A stretch of 64,000 nt of DNA from Solanum dulcamara. Taxonomy: Eukaryota; Streptophyta; Magnoliopsida; Solanales; Solanaceae. Location: the NCBI RefSeq assembly GCF_947179165.1, contig NC_077242.1, forward strand, positions 76,179,097 to 76,243,096, given 5' to 3'. Within the stretch, counting starts at the first letter, position 1, and each line of letters opens with the position of its first letter. Of this stretch, positions 10,701-21,655 are shown one piece after another. The position numbers and the translations under genes are program-made. Below the pieces are notes generated by a model. That model saw nothing but the letters and a program-made list of their open reading frames with translations, did not search any database and was not told where the DNA came from.

Positions 10701-13700
10701 TTTTTAGGTCATTACGGATGCTACTAAACAAGAATACAAGAAACTTCAAGGAGGACCCCCGATACCTAAAATATTATGTAGGCTAACACATACAAAAAGC
10801 TGGCTGAATCACCTAATTCCTGTTGCGTCACTCTTGAAATGCTCCTAAACGCCGTAGAATCTCGATACGGCTACTGGAGTCATTCACCAAATCGTTACGA
10901 ACGCTACTAAAGAAGAATCCAATAAATTCGACCCTAACCTCCGACACCCAAAAAATTCATAGGCTAACACACATGAAAAAACTAGCAAAATCACCTAATT
11001 TCTATTGCGTCACCCCTAAAAATCCCTTAAACGGAGTAGAAGACCCTACGAGGCTGTTGGAGTCATTCCCTAGGTCATTACGGATGCTACTAAAGAAGAA
11101 TTTATGAAAATTCGCACCAAATCCCTGGCACCCAAAAAAATTGTGGGCTAACATATACGAAAAATTGGCAAAATCCCCTAGTACCTGTTTCATCGGCCCT
11201 AAATTGCTCCTCAACACCGTAGAAGCTCCATCGGGGCTACCAGAGTCATTCATCAGGTAGTTATAGACATTAGGAAAGAATATTCTAAGAAAATTCTACC
11301 CAGACCCTGGCACCTAAAAAATCCGTGGACTAACACATACGAAAAATAGACAAAATCGCCCAATTCCTATTGTGTTGCCCTAAAATGCTCCTAATTAGCG
11401 TAGAAGCCCCGCTGGGGCAACTGAAGTCGGTTCCCAAGTCCTTACGGACATTACTAAATAATAATCTAAGAAAATTTGACTCGAACCCCCGGCACCTAAA
11501 AAATCTGTGCGTTAACACACACGAAAAATTGGAAAAATTGCTTAATTCTTGTATCGTCGCTCCTAAAATGCTATTAAACGTCGTAGATGCCCTTCTGGAG
11601 CTACTACAGTCATTTTCCAGGTCATTACGGACACTACTAAAGAAGAATATAAGAAAATTCTACCCAGACCCCAACACCTAAAAAATCTATAGGCTAACAT
11701 ACACGAAAAACTAACAAAACCGTCAAATTTCTGTTGCATCGCCACTAAAATGATCTTAAATGCCAAAACATCCCTGCTGGGGCTACTGGAGTCATTCTCT
11801 AGGTCGTTATAGACGCTACTACAGAAGAATACATGAAAATTAAACTTGAACCCATGACACCTAAACAATCTATAGGCTAACAAATACGAAAAATAGGCAA
11901 AATCGCCTAATTCTAGTTGCGTCGCCCCTAAAATGCTACTGGAGTCGTAGAAGCCCCCACCGGGGCTACTAGAGTCATTTTCTAGGTCATTACGGATGCT
12001 ACTAAAGAAAAATTCAAAAACATTCAACATGAACCCCTGGCATCTAAAATCTATAGGCTAACATATACGAAAAATTGGCAAAATTTTCTAATTCCTGTTG
12101 TGTCGCCTCTAAAATGCTCTTAAATATTGTAAAAGCCACACTGGGACTTCTAGAGGCATTCTCCAAAAAGTTACGGAGGATACTATAGAATAATCCAAGA
12201 AAATTGAACCCGGACCTCAGCACCTAAAAAAATTGTGGGCTAACACACACGAAAAACTGTTAAAATCGCCTAATTCCTATTGCATCGCCCTTAAATGCTT
12301 GTAAACGACTTAGAAGCCCCGTTGAGGCTATTAGAGTCATTCCCAAGTCTTTTATGATGCTACTAACGAAGAATGCAAGACAATTCGACTCATACTACTT
12401 GCACCTAAAAAATTCATGGCTAACACACACGAAAAATGGGCAAAATCACCTAATTTCTATTGTGTCTTCCTAAAATATTGTAGAAGCCCCACTGGGGCTG
12501 CTGGAGTTATTCCCTAAGTCGTTATGGATGCTATTAAATAAGAATCTAAGAAAATTCGTCCTAGACCCTAATCCCCAAAAATTTTGTGGGCTAACATATA
12601 CGAAAAACTGGCAAAATAGTCTAAATTATGTTGTGTCACCCCTAAAATACTCCTAAAAATCATAGAAGCCCCGCCGTGGCTACTGGAGTCGTTCCCAATA
12701 TCTTTACGGATGTTATTAAAGAAGAATTCAAGAAAATTCAACCCGGACCCTCGGCACCAAAATAATCTGTAGGTTAACACACACGAAAAACTAGCAAAAT
12801 CGCCTAATTCTGATTGCGTTGCCCCTAAAATGCTCATAAACACTGTAGAAGACCCGTCGAGGCTGCTGAAGTCGTTCCCTAGGTCGTTAGAAACGCTATT
12901 AAAAAAGAATCCAAAAAAAATCGACTCAGACCATTGGCACCTAAAATATCCATGGACTAACACACATGAAAAACTGATAAAATCGCCTAATTTCTATTGC
13001 GTCGCCCCTAAAATGCTCATAAACACCGTAGAAGACCCACCGAGGCTGGTGGAGTCGTTCCCAAGGTCGTTAGCGACGCTACTAAAGAAGAATGCAATAA
13101 AATTCAAGTCGGACCATCGGCACCTAAAAAATCTGTGGGTTAACATATACGAAAAACTGGCAAAATCACCTAGTTCATGTTGCGTCGCCCCTAAAATACT
13201 TCTAAATGCCATAGAAGATCCGTCTTGGCTAATGGAGTTGTTCTCCAAGTTTCTAATGCTAATAAAGAAGAATCTAGGAAAATTCGACTCAAACCGCCGA
13301 CACCTAAAATATTTATGGGCTAACACACACGAAAAACTGGTAAAGTCGCCTAATTTCTATTGTGTCGCCTCTAAAATGCTCCTAAATACCGTAGAATCTC
13401 CGTCGTGGCTACTAGAGTCGTTCCCTAGGTCATTATGGACACTATTAAAGAAGAATCCGAGAAAATTCGACTCAAACTCTAAGCACCTAAAAAATCTGTA
13501 ACACACGCAAAAAATTGGCAAATTCGTATAATTCTTGTTGCGTCGCCCCTAAAATACTCCTAAACACCGTAGAAGCTCCATCGTGGCTACTGGAGTCGTT
13601 CTTTAGGTCATTATGAACACTATTAAAGAAGAATCCAAGAAAATTCAACTCAAACTCCAAGCACCTAAAAAATTTGTAACACACGCAAAAAACTGGCAAA

Positions 13701-16700
13701 TTCGCATAATTCTTATTGCGTCGCCCCTAAAATGCTCTTAAACGCAGTAGAAGTCCTACTGGGGCTACTGCAATCATACCCTAGGTCATTACAGACTCTA
13801 CTAAAGAAGAATCCAAAAATAATTAACTCGGACCTCCCGGCACCTAAAAAATATGTGGGCTAACACACACAAAAAACTGGCAAAATCGCTTAATTCTTGT
13901 TGTTTCGCCCCTAAAATTCTCCTAAACACTGTAAAAGCCCGTTCGAGGCTACTAGAGTCTTTCCCCAAGTCGTTACAGATGCTACTAAAGAAGAATCCAT
14001 AAAAATTCAACCCGGACCTCCGGCACCTAAAATAACTGTGGGTTAACACCCACGAAAAAGTGACAAAATTAACTAATTCCTATTGCTTCGCCCCTAAAAT
14101 GCTCTTAAATATCGTAGAAGCCCCGTTGGGGATAATTGAGGCGTTCCCCATATCATTACGGACGCTATTAAAGAAGAATCCAAGAAAATTTGAACCGAAC
14201 CCCGGACTTAAAAAATTTGTGGGCTAACACACACGAAAAACAGGCAAAATCGCTTAATTTCTGTTGCGTAGCCCCTAAAATGCTCCTTAACATTGTAGAA
14301 GCCCCGTCAGGGTACTAAACTTGTTCGTCAGGTCATTAAGAAAGATACTAGAGAAGAATCTAAGAAAATTCGACTCGGACCCCCGACACCTAAAAAATCT
14401 ATGGGGCTAACACATACGAAAAACTGACCCTAAAATGCTCCTAAACGTCGTAGTAGCCACGTCAGTGCTACTTGAGTCATTTCCTAGATCGTTACAGATG
14501 CTACTGAAGTAGAATCCAAGAAACTTTGACCCGAAATACCGGCACCCAAGAAATCATTGGGCTAATACACGAAAAAACTGACAAAATTGCCTAATTCCTA
14601 TTGCGTCTCCCCTAAAATGAGCCTAAATGTCGTACAAGCCCCTCCAGGGAATTAAAGTCATTCTCCAGGTTGTTATGGATGCTACTAAAGAAGAACCCAA
14701 GAAAATTCGACCCAGACCCAAAAATCTGTGGCTAACATACATAAAAAAACTAGAAAAATTGCTTAATCCTGTTGCGTCGCCCATAAAATGTTCTTAAACA
14801 CCGTAGAAGCCACACTGGGGATTTTTGAGTTGTTTTCTAGGTCGTTATGGACGCTACTAAAGAAGAATCCAAGAAATCTTGACCCGAACCCCAGGTACCT
14901 AAACAATTCATGAGCTACACAAAAACAAAATCGCCTAATTTCTGTTGCGTCGCATCTAAAATGCTCTTAAATGTCGTATAAGCCCCGCCGGGGTTATTGA
15001 ATTCGTTCCCAGGCCGTTACAAATGTTACTAAAGAAGAATCCAAGAGCATTCGACCCGAACCTCCGGCACCTACAAAATATTTCGTGTGTGTTCTATAAA
15101 ATTGTCCAATTTCTGTTGCGTAGCCCTTAAGATGCTCCTAAACGTCGTAGAACCCGTCATCGGAGCCTTTAGAGTCGTTCCACATGTCGTTACAAATACT
15201 ATTAAAGAAAAATCTAAGAAAATTCAATCCAAACTCCCGGTACTTAAAAAATCTGTGTGATAACACTCAAGAAAATTATCAAAATCGCTAAATTCCGATT
15301 GCGTCGCCCCCAAAATGCTCCTAGAGCCGTAAAAGAGCCGCTGAGGATACTAGAGTTGTTCCCTACGTTGTTACAGACGCTACTAAAGAAGAATCCAAGA
15401 AAATTTGACTCAACCCCCGGCACCCAAAAAATTTGAAGCTAACACACACGAAAACTGGAAATATAATCTAATTCTTGTTGCGTCGCCCCTAAAATGCTCC
15501 TAAATGGCGTAGAATCCCCGCCGGGGCAACTGGAGTCATTCCCAGGTCATACAAACACTACCAAAGAAGAATCTAAGAAAATTCGATCCGAAACCCCCCA
15601 CCCAAAATATATATGAGCTAACACACAAGAAAAACTGACAAAATTTTCTAATTTATGTTGCGTCGCCCCTAAAATGCTTTTAAATGCCGTAGAAGCTCCG
15701 TCGGGGATTTTGGAGTTGTTCCCTAGGTCATTACAGACGCTACCAAATAAGAATCCAAGAAAATTCGATCTGAACCCCCTCACCCAAAATATATGTGGGT
15801 TAACACACACGAAAAACAGACAAAATTATCTAATTTCTGTTGCGTCGCCCTAAAATGCTCATAATCATCGTACAAGCCCCATCGGGGCAGCTGAAATCGT
15901 TCCCTAGGTCGTTACGGACACTACCAAAGAAGAATACAAGAAAATTTGATCCATACCCCAGGCACCTAAAAATTCTATAGAGTAACACACACGAAAAACT
16001 AGTAAAATCGTCCAATTCCTATTTTATCACCCCTAAAATTCTCTTAAACGTCGTAAAATCCCTTTCGGAGCTACTGAAGTAGTTACCCCGATAATTACGT
16101 AGGCTAACACACACGAAAAATTGGCAAAATCACTTAATTCCTATTGCATGGCACCTAAAATGCTCCTAAACACCATAGAAGCCCCACCGGGACTATTGGA
16201 TTTGTTCTTCAGGTCTTTACGGACGCTAATAAAGAAGAATTCAAGAAAATTCGACACGAACCCTAGCACCTAAAAAATCTATAGGCTAACACACACGAAG
16301 AACTGGCAAAATTGTCTAATTCCTCTTGTGTCACCCCTAAAATGCTCCTAAATGTCGTAGAAGCAACACTGTACTTCTAGAGTCGTGTTCCAAGTCGTTA
16401 CGGAGGCTAATGTAGGAGAATTCAAAAAAAATTGATTCGGACCCTCGGCACTTAAAATATTTATGGGCTAACACATACAAAAAATTGTCAAAATCGTCTA
16501 ATTCCTATTGCATCGCCCCTAAAATGATCATAAACGACATAGAAGCCCAGATGAAGCTACTGGAGTCATTCTCCAAGTCTTTTCTGACGCTACTAAAGAA
16601 GAATGCAAGAAAATTCGACTCGGACCCCTAGTACCTAAAAATTCTGTGGGTTAACACTCACGAAAAATTGACAAAATCACCTAATTCCTATTGTGTCGCT

Positions 16701-16735
16701 CCTAAAATTCTCCTAAATATTGTAGAATCCCCACA
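7799..16735 (+). repeat. 183-bp tandem satellite array, block 2 (about 49 monomers)
   Basis: This continues block 1 after the solo LTR, with the same monomer in the same direction and the same ~183-bp period. Some monomers are shortened (for example around 14400-14440, 16080 and 12470). Local runs of higher similarity occur, notably 12800-13700, where several consecutive units share GTAGAAGACCC or TCGTGGCTACTGGAGTCGTT variants; this indicates recent local amplification. That section carries the longest read-through frame (12830-13501). No gene is supported anywhere in the block. Confidence 0.95.
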
Positions 16736-18880
16736 ATCCACGGCATATTCATAGCATTTAGGGTCCGCACAAGCGCAATTGGCGATTTTCTCATTTTTCA
16801 TGTGTGTTAGCCAATGAATATCTGGGTAATATGACTTGCGATCAATATTTTTACTAAAACTTTATTGAACCCTTCGTAAGTAACCGAGAGAGAAGTACGT
16901 GTAGTCTCGACATGATCCACATCATATTCAAAGCATTTAGGGGTCAAACAAGCGGAATTAGGCAATTTTTCTCATTTTTCCTGTGTGTTAATGCCCATAA
17001 ATATTTTGGTGATATGAATTTTGGTCAATTTCTTTCCAAAACGTTTATTGTACCCACTATAAGTACCCGGGGGATAAGTACGTATAGCTTTGGCATAATC
17101 CATGACGTATTAATAGCATTTAGGGGCCGCACAAGCGGGATTGACGATTGTTTCATTTTTTATGTATGTTAGCCCATGAATATTTTGGTGATATGACTTT
17201 CGATCAAGTTTTTCCTTAAACCTTTATGGTACCCTCTGTAAGTACCATGGAAGAAACTTGTGTAGCCTTGGCACGATCCACAGTGTAAGAATAGCATTTA
17301 GGGGTCGTACAACCACAATTATGAGATTTTCTCATTTTTCATTTGTGTTAGGCAAAGATATTTTGGTGATATAAATTTCGGTAATTTTTTTCAGAAACTT
17401 TTATAGGGCCCTCCGAGTATCTGAAGGAGCAGTACGTGCAAGCTCGGTATAATCCACAGCGTATTTATAGCATTTAGGGATAGTAAAAGTGGAATCAGGC
17501 GATTTTCTCATCTATGTGTGTGTTAACACATGAATATCTTGGTGATATGACTTACGATCAATTTTTTTTTTGAAATATTTATGGACCCTCCTAAAGTACC
17601 TATAGGAGCAGTACTTGTAGCCTCGGCATGATCCGCGATATATTTATAGCATTTAGGGGTTGCACGAGCAGAATTAGATAATTTTCTCATTTTTCGTGTG
17701 TGTTAACCCATAAATATTTTGATGATATGACTTTCGATAAATTTCTTTCCAAAACTCTTATGTTACCCTCCATAAGTAATCGGGTGAGCAGTACGTGTAT
17801 CCTCGGCACAATTCACGTCGCATTCATATCATTTAGGAGCCGCACAAGCGAAATTGGCAATTTTTTTATTTTTCGTGTGTGTGAGCCAATGAATATTTTA
17901 GTGATATCGCTATCAGTCATTTTTTTTGAAACCTTTATAGTACCTTATGTAAGTATCCGAGAGTAGTATGTGTAGCCTTGGCACGACCCAAGTCATATTC
18001 ATAGCATTTAGGGGTCGCACAAGTGGAATTAAGTGATTTTCTCATTTTTCATGTGTGTTACTCTATTAATATTTTGATGATATTATTTTTGGTCAATTGT
18101 TTTCCAAAAACTTTATGGGACCCTCCGTAAGTACCACATGAGCAATACGTGTAACTTCAGCATGATCCATGACATATTCGTAGCATTTCATAAGTAAAAT
18201 TAGGCGATTTTCTAATAATTTTTGTGTGTGTTAGACTATGAATATTTTCGTGATATAACTTTCGGTCAAATTTTTTTAAAAACCTTTATGGGACCCTCCA
18301 TAAGTACCCGAAAGAGCAGCATTGTAGCCTCGGCACAATCCACGACATATTCATAGCATTTAGGAGTTGCATAAGTGGAATTAGATAATTTTCTTATTTT
18401 TCGCGTGTGTTAGCTCATAAATATTTTGATGATATGACTTTCGGCCAAATTTTTTTTGAAACCTTTATGGACCCTTCGTAAGTATCCAGGGGAGCAGCAT
18501 CTGTATCCTCGGCACAATCTACTGTGTATTTATAACATTTAGGGGTCACACAAGAGGAATTAGGCGATTATCTCATTTTTCGTGAGTGTTTGGCCTTGAA
18601 TATTTTGGTAATATGAATTTCAGTCAATTTTTTTCCCTAAACCTTTATGGGAGCCTCCGTAAGTACCCGAAGAGAAATACGTGTAACCAAGCATGATTCA
18701 CGGCATATTCATAGTATTTAGGGGTCGCACAAGCAGAATTAGGTGATTTTTTCTCATTTTTCATATGTGTTAGCCCATGCATATTTTGGTGGTATGACTT
18801 TTGGTCTATTTTTTCCAAAACCTTTATGGAACCCTCCTTAAGGACTCGTGAGAGCAGTACGTGTTGTCTGGTCGAGATCC
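16736..18880 (-). repeat. Second satellite family, ~178-bp period, inverted relative to the first (about 12 monomers)
   Basis: The landmark CATAGCATTTAGGGGTCGCA recurs near 16750, 16930, 17110, 17290, 17465, 17642, 17825, 18000, 18180, 18352, 18530 and 18710, giving a period of 173-185 bp. Other constant parts are GATTTTCTCATTTTTCGTG, TGTGTTAGCCCATGAATATT, TTGGTGATATGACTTTCGG, CCTTTATGGGACCCTCC and AGCAGTACGTGTAGCCTCGG. Read as reverse complement, the unit contains GGGCTAACACACACGAAAAA, AGAAAATCGCCTAATTCCGC and GCGACCCCTAAATGCT, which line up with the core of the 183-bp family. It is therefore a diverged sister family lying in opposite orientation; strand is given as minus for that reason. 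Confidence 0.93.
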
Positions 18881-19069
18881 ACAGCGTAATTATTGTGTTC
18901 TAGATTAATGCGAATCACACCAAATATATACAGATACATGTATCTAGTGTGATTTGCATGTATCTGAGAATATAACGAATTCCGCTCGTCTCTCTCCCAA
19001 TTTTAATATATCTGATAGCAAAAATACATGTATCCAAATGTATCTTACTCAATATATGATAAAAACTCT
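18881..19069. repeat. Short spacer with ATACATGTAT palindromes
   Basis: After the last satellite unit a short non-coding segment carries AGATACATGTATCT (a 14-bp palindrome) and several GTATCTGA or ATGTATCC words in both directions. It may be the remnant of a foldback element. No gene is seen. Confidence 0.4.
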
Positions 19070-19072
19070 TAG

Positions 19073-20072
19073 GGGTCATTTGATAGTGTGTTAGCAAAAA
19101 TAATGCATACATTAATTAGTTGTATTAGCAGTTCTTTGTTTGGTAAACTTTTTTATCCCATGTATAACTAATGGTTGCATTAGTTATACACTCTATTGTG
19201 TATTAAGACTTGCATTACTAATACCATGGATCTCTAGGTATTAGTAATGGAAGGGGATTTAATGTTTGCATTATTATGGTTAAAGACTCAATTATCCCTT
19301 AAATCCCCTTTTACATTTTTTCCATCATAAGTGTTGAGGATGTTTTTGTAAATAAATATTGTTATGCAATGCATGTTATTTTTTTAGAAAAGACATAAAG
19401 TCATCATTGAAGTTGTTCCGTTTTTTAAAAACACACCTTAACTTTGCGGGCATCCTATTACCTAACAAAACAATTTTTAAAGTAATATTATTGCCTTATT
19501 TTTCGATCAACCCCACTTTTAAAAAAAGAAGTGATGTCACACGCCAGTTATCACGTGACATGTGTTAATTTAAATTAAAATATTTTTTTAAATTTTAATT
19601 TTTTAAAAAAAAATTCTCTCTCTTACTTTTTGACTTTTTCTCACCCTACCCACCTCCACGTTCCAACCCCTCCCCCAATAGAAAATAAAAATAAAAAGGA
19701 AAGAAAAATAAAAATAAAAAAGTAATGAAATAATTGGTTTTGGGAAGAAAAAAAATTGTTCACGCGCCTCAGCTGTGTGTTCACAAATGCTAGGCCAAAT
19801 TGGGTTAAAATGATCTATTTACAAAGGTATTAAATAGTTTTGTGGGTAATAGGACACATGCAAAGTTAAAGTGACTTTTTTGAAAAAATGGGATAACTTC
19901 AGTAGTGTTTTTATGTTTTTTCTCTTATTTTTTAATACATTAAACCAAACAATGTATAAAAAATATTATATGTATAATTAATGCATGCATAACTAATACA
20001 AGCATTACTAATGCAAACCTTACTAATACACTCTATTTAATATTATTTTTATACACTCTAATAAATGGCCCC
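19073..20072. mobile_element. PIF/Harbinger-like (Tourist-type) non-autonomous element, 1,000 bp
   Basis: The ends form imperfect terminal inverted repeats: GGGGTCATTTGATAGTGTG at the left and GGGGCCATTTATTAGAGTG read inward from the right (15 of 19 match). Both sides carry the trinucleotide TTA (19070-19072 and 20073-20075), the target duplication typical of PIF/Harbinger. Sub-terminal motifs such as GCATTAGTTATAC and ATTACTAATAC repeat in both directions. No transposase frame is present. A second foldback element is nested inside. Confidence 0.75.
19409..19900. mobile_element. Foldback MITE nested in the PIF/Harbinger-like element
   Basis: The first ~72 bases (19409-19480, starting GAAGTTGTTCCGTTTTTTAA and containing AACTTTGC and CCTATTACC) are the imperfect reverse complement of the last ~70 bases (19831-19900, containing GGGTAATAGG and GCAAAGTT, ending GGATAACTTC). 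Between them is AT-rich non-coding sequence. Target duplication is not clear, so the superfamily is open (Mutator-like is possible). Confidence 0.65.
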
Positions 20073-20075
20073 TTA

Positions 20076-20634
20076 ATTAGTAGTAAAATAAGTAATGTTT
20101 TAGAAGTAAAAGCAATAATAATATATATAATAATAAAGTATGTCTAATTATATAGTTTTTCCTTATATATTATACCAATGTATCCACAAACTTTAAGCTC
20201 AAATACAAACAGAATGATTACACATACTCTACAGGGAAATTTACATAGATATACAACATTAAGAAAATATTTATCATTTATAGTAATAATATTTTTATTT
20301 TCAGTAAATACTTATAATACATATATAATACAGTGTTAATACATATTACAGAGAACAATTAATAAAAAGCCTATAATACAAATTTTATTGATGAATAATA
20401 CATTTATCACATACTTTAATACACTTATACTACATTATATAAATTTCTTACCAAGCAAGCATAATATATTTTAAAAGCACTTATAATACATTTATATCAC
20501 ATGCATAATTCACTTTTAATACATAGTATAGATTTATCATAGTATTGCTATGTATTGTTATAAATGATAATAAAAAAATTGCTAAAATTAGTAGTTATTT
20601 ATTAAAAAGTACTCTCTCAACTAATTTTTTCTAG
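20076..20634. other. AT-rich intergenic DNA, no gene seen
   Basis: Non-coding and strongly AT-rich. It contains repeated short words such as ATAATACA, ACATTTAT and CACTTATAATACAT, suggesting degenerate simple-sequence expansion. No open frame of interest on either strand. Confidence 0.6.
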
Positions 20635-21095
20635 GGGAATTTTCATATACATCCACTCAAAAATACCTTAATTATGCTTCATAACTATAGTTTACTAATT
20701 ACAATTCGTATCTATAGTTATAGCATCGTTTGTATAATTCACGCAGTATTTGTATACGTTTGTATAATTCGCTATACAATTCGCAGTTTTGTATAACGTT
20801 TGTAGATTGTACTATACAATTCTGCATAATGTTTGTATAATTCGCTATGCAATTTGTAGTGTTTGTATATTTCGCTATACAATTCGATTCACGCACAACG
20901 TTTGTACAAATCGCGCGAATTATACAAAACTCAAACTGTAATTACAGCTAAATGTTTGTCACAAACAACTGTATATTCGCACAAATTATACAAAATTCAA
21001 ACTGTAATTACAGCTAAATATTTGTCACACGCCATAATTAATTCAAACTATAATTATGTTAGCTAATTAACTAGTATATATTTACTTATCCGCTT
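20635..21095. repeat. Repeat-rich element with GTTTGTATAATTCGC units and internal direct repeats
   Basis: Variants of GTTTGTATAATTCGCTATAC recur at about 30-bp spacing from 20728 to 20900. Then a pair of ~47-bp direct repeats (20918-20964 and 20984-21030) each carry ATTCAAACTGTAATTACAGC or a close variant. The outer parts (ATAACTATAGTTT near 20680 and AAACTATAATTAT near 21045) are inverted relative to each other, as in a MITE. Small open frames here are low-complexity artefacts. Confidence 0.6.
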
Positions 21096-21420
21096 AATTT
21101 TTCCTTTTTTTCTATTCCAAATAACTATGATTTATGAAGGTCACTCTTGCAAATTATCCGACAAAATGCCGATTCATAGAATCCTAAAAAATTCTTTTGC
21201 CAACGTTTTCGTGACGTCCTACGTTGTTTCAAGGTAGTATTTTTTTATTTTTGTTGTTGGACATTAGCATTCTTTTTTAATCATATAAAAATTTTGCCGC
21301 CTGCTTAACCCAACCAAATAGTCCTATATTTCCATTTGAAAAGTCTGTTGAAGTCACAACTCGAATAAACATTCAACAATTCTGAAAATTCTTGCAGAAA
21401 TTCATCTCTTGTAGCTGAAA

Positions 21421-21456
21421 ATGGTTCTTGTGTGTTTTTCTTCTTCGTGGGGTTGA
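21421..21456 (+). other. Possible upstream ORF in the GT47 leader
   Basis: An ATG at 21421 opens an 11-codon frame (MVLVCFSSSWG then TGA) about 170 bases before the glycosyltransferase start. If transcription begins upstream of it, it could lower translation of the main frame. The transcription start is not known, so this is only a candidate; a TATAAAA at 21284-21290 would place it inside the leader. Confidence 0.3.
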
Positions 21457-21655
21457 AAAAAAAAAGGATTTTTAAGCTGACCCAGATAAGTTTCTTGATT
21501 TCTCTGTTGATAAATATTGTTTTTTTCTGTTTTTAGAGAAGTTTTTTTGTTGTTCTTCTTTGTGGGCTTGAAAAAATAGGATTTTTAAGCTGACCCGGAT
21601 AAGTTTCTTGATTTCTCTGTTGATAAATATGGGTTTTTGTGCTTTTAGAAAAAGT
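21438..21655 (+). repeat. Tandem duplication (~113-bp period) across the GT47 leader and start codon
   Basis: Two adjacent copies run from TTCTTCTTCGTGGGG (21438) and TTCTTCTTTGTGGGC (21553) through AGCTGACCC, GATAAGTTTCTTGATTTCTC and TGTTGATAAATAT. The second copy reads ATG at 21629-21631, the start codon; the first has ATT at 21516-21518. The duplication therefore includes the beginning of the coding region, but only the downstream copy can start the protein. Confidence 0.85.

Noticed and set aside
11563..12030. Minus-strand 155-codon frame
   Set aside because: It is also a read-through of satellite monomers on the opposite strand, with the repeating FFFSSIRNDLGNDSSS-type pattern of all such frames.
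12830..13501. 223-codon open frame as a repeat-protein gene
   Set aside because: It lies wholly in the 183-bp satellite, whose period is a multiple of three. Other monomers are broken in the same frame, and no promoter or splice context exists.
16912..17172. Open frame in the second satellite
   Set aside because: Its repeated words (HKYF-DM-F--FLSKT) come from the ~178-bp unit; not a gene.
3052..18880. CRISPR-like or other direct-repeat array
   Set aside because: Units are long, continuous and without unique spacers, in a plant nuclear genome; this is satellite DNA.
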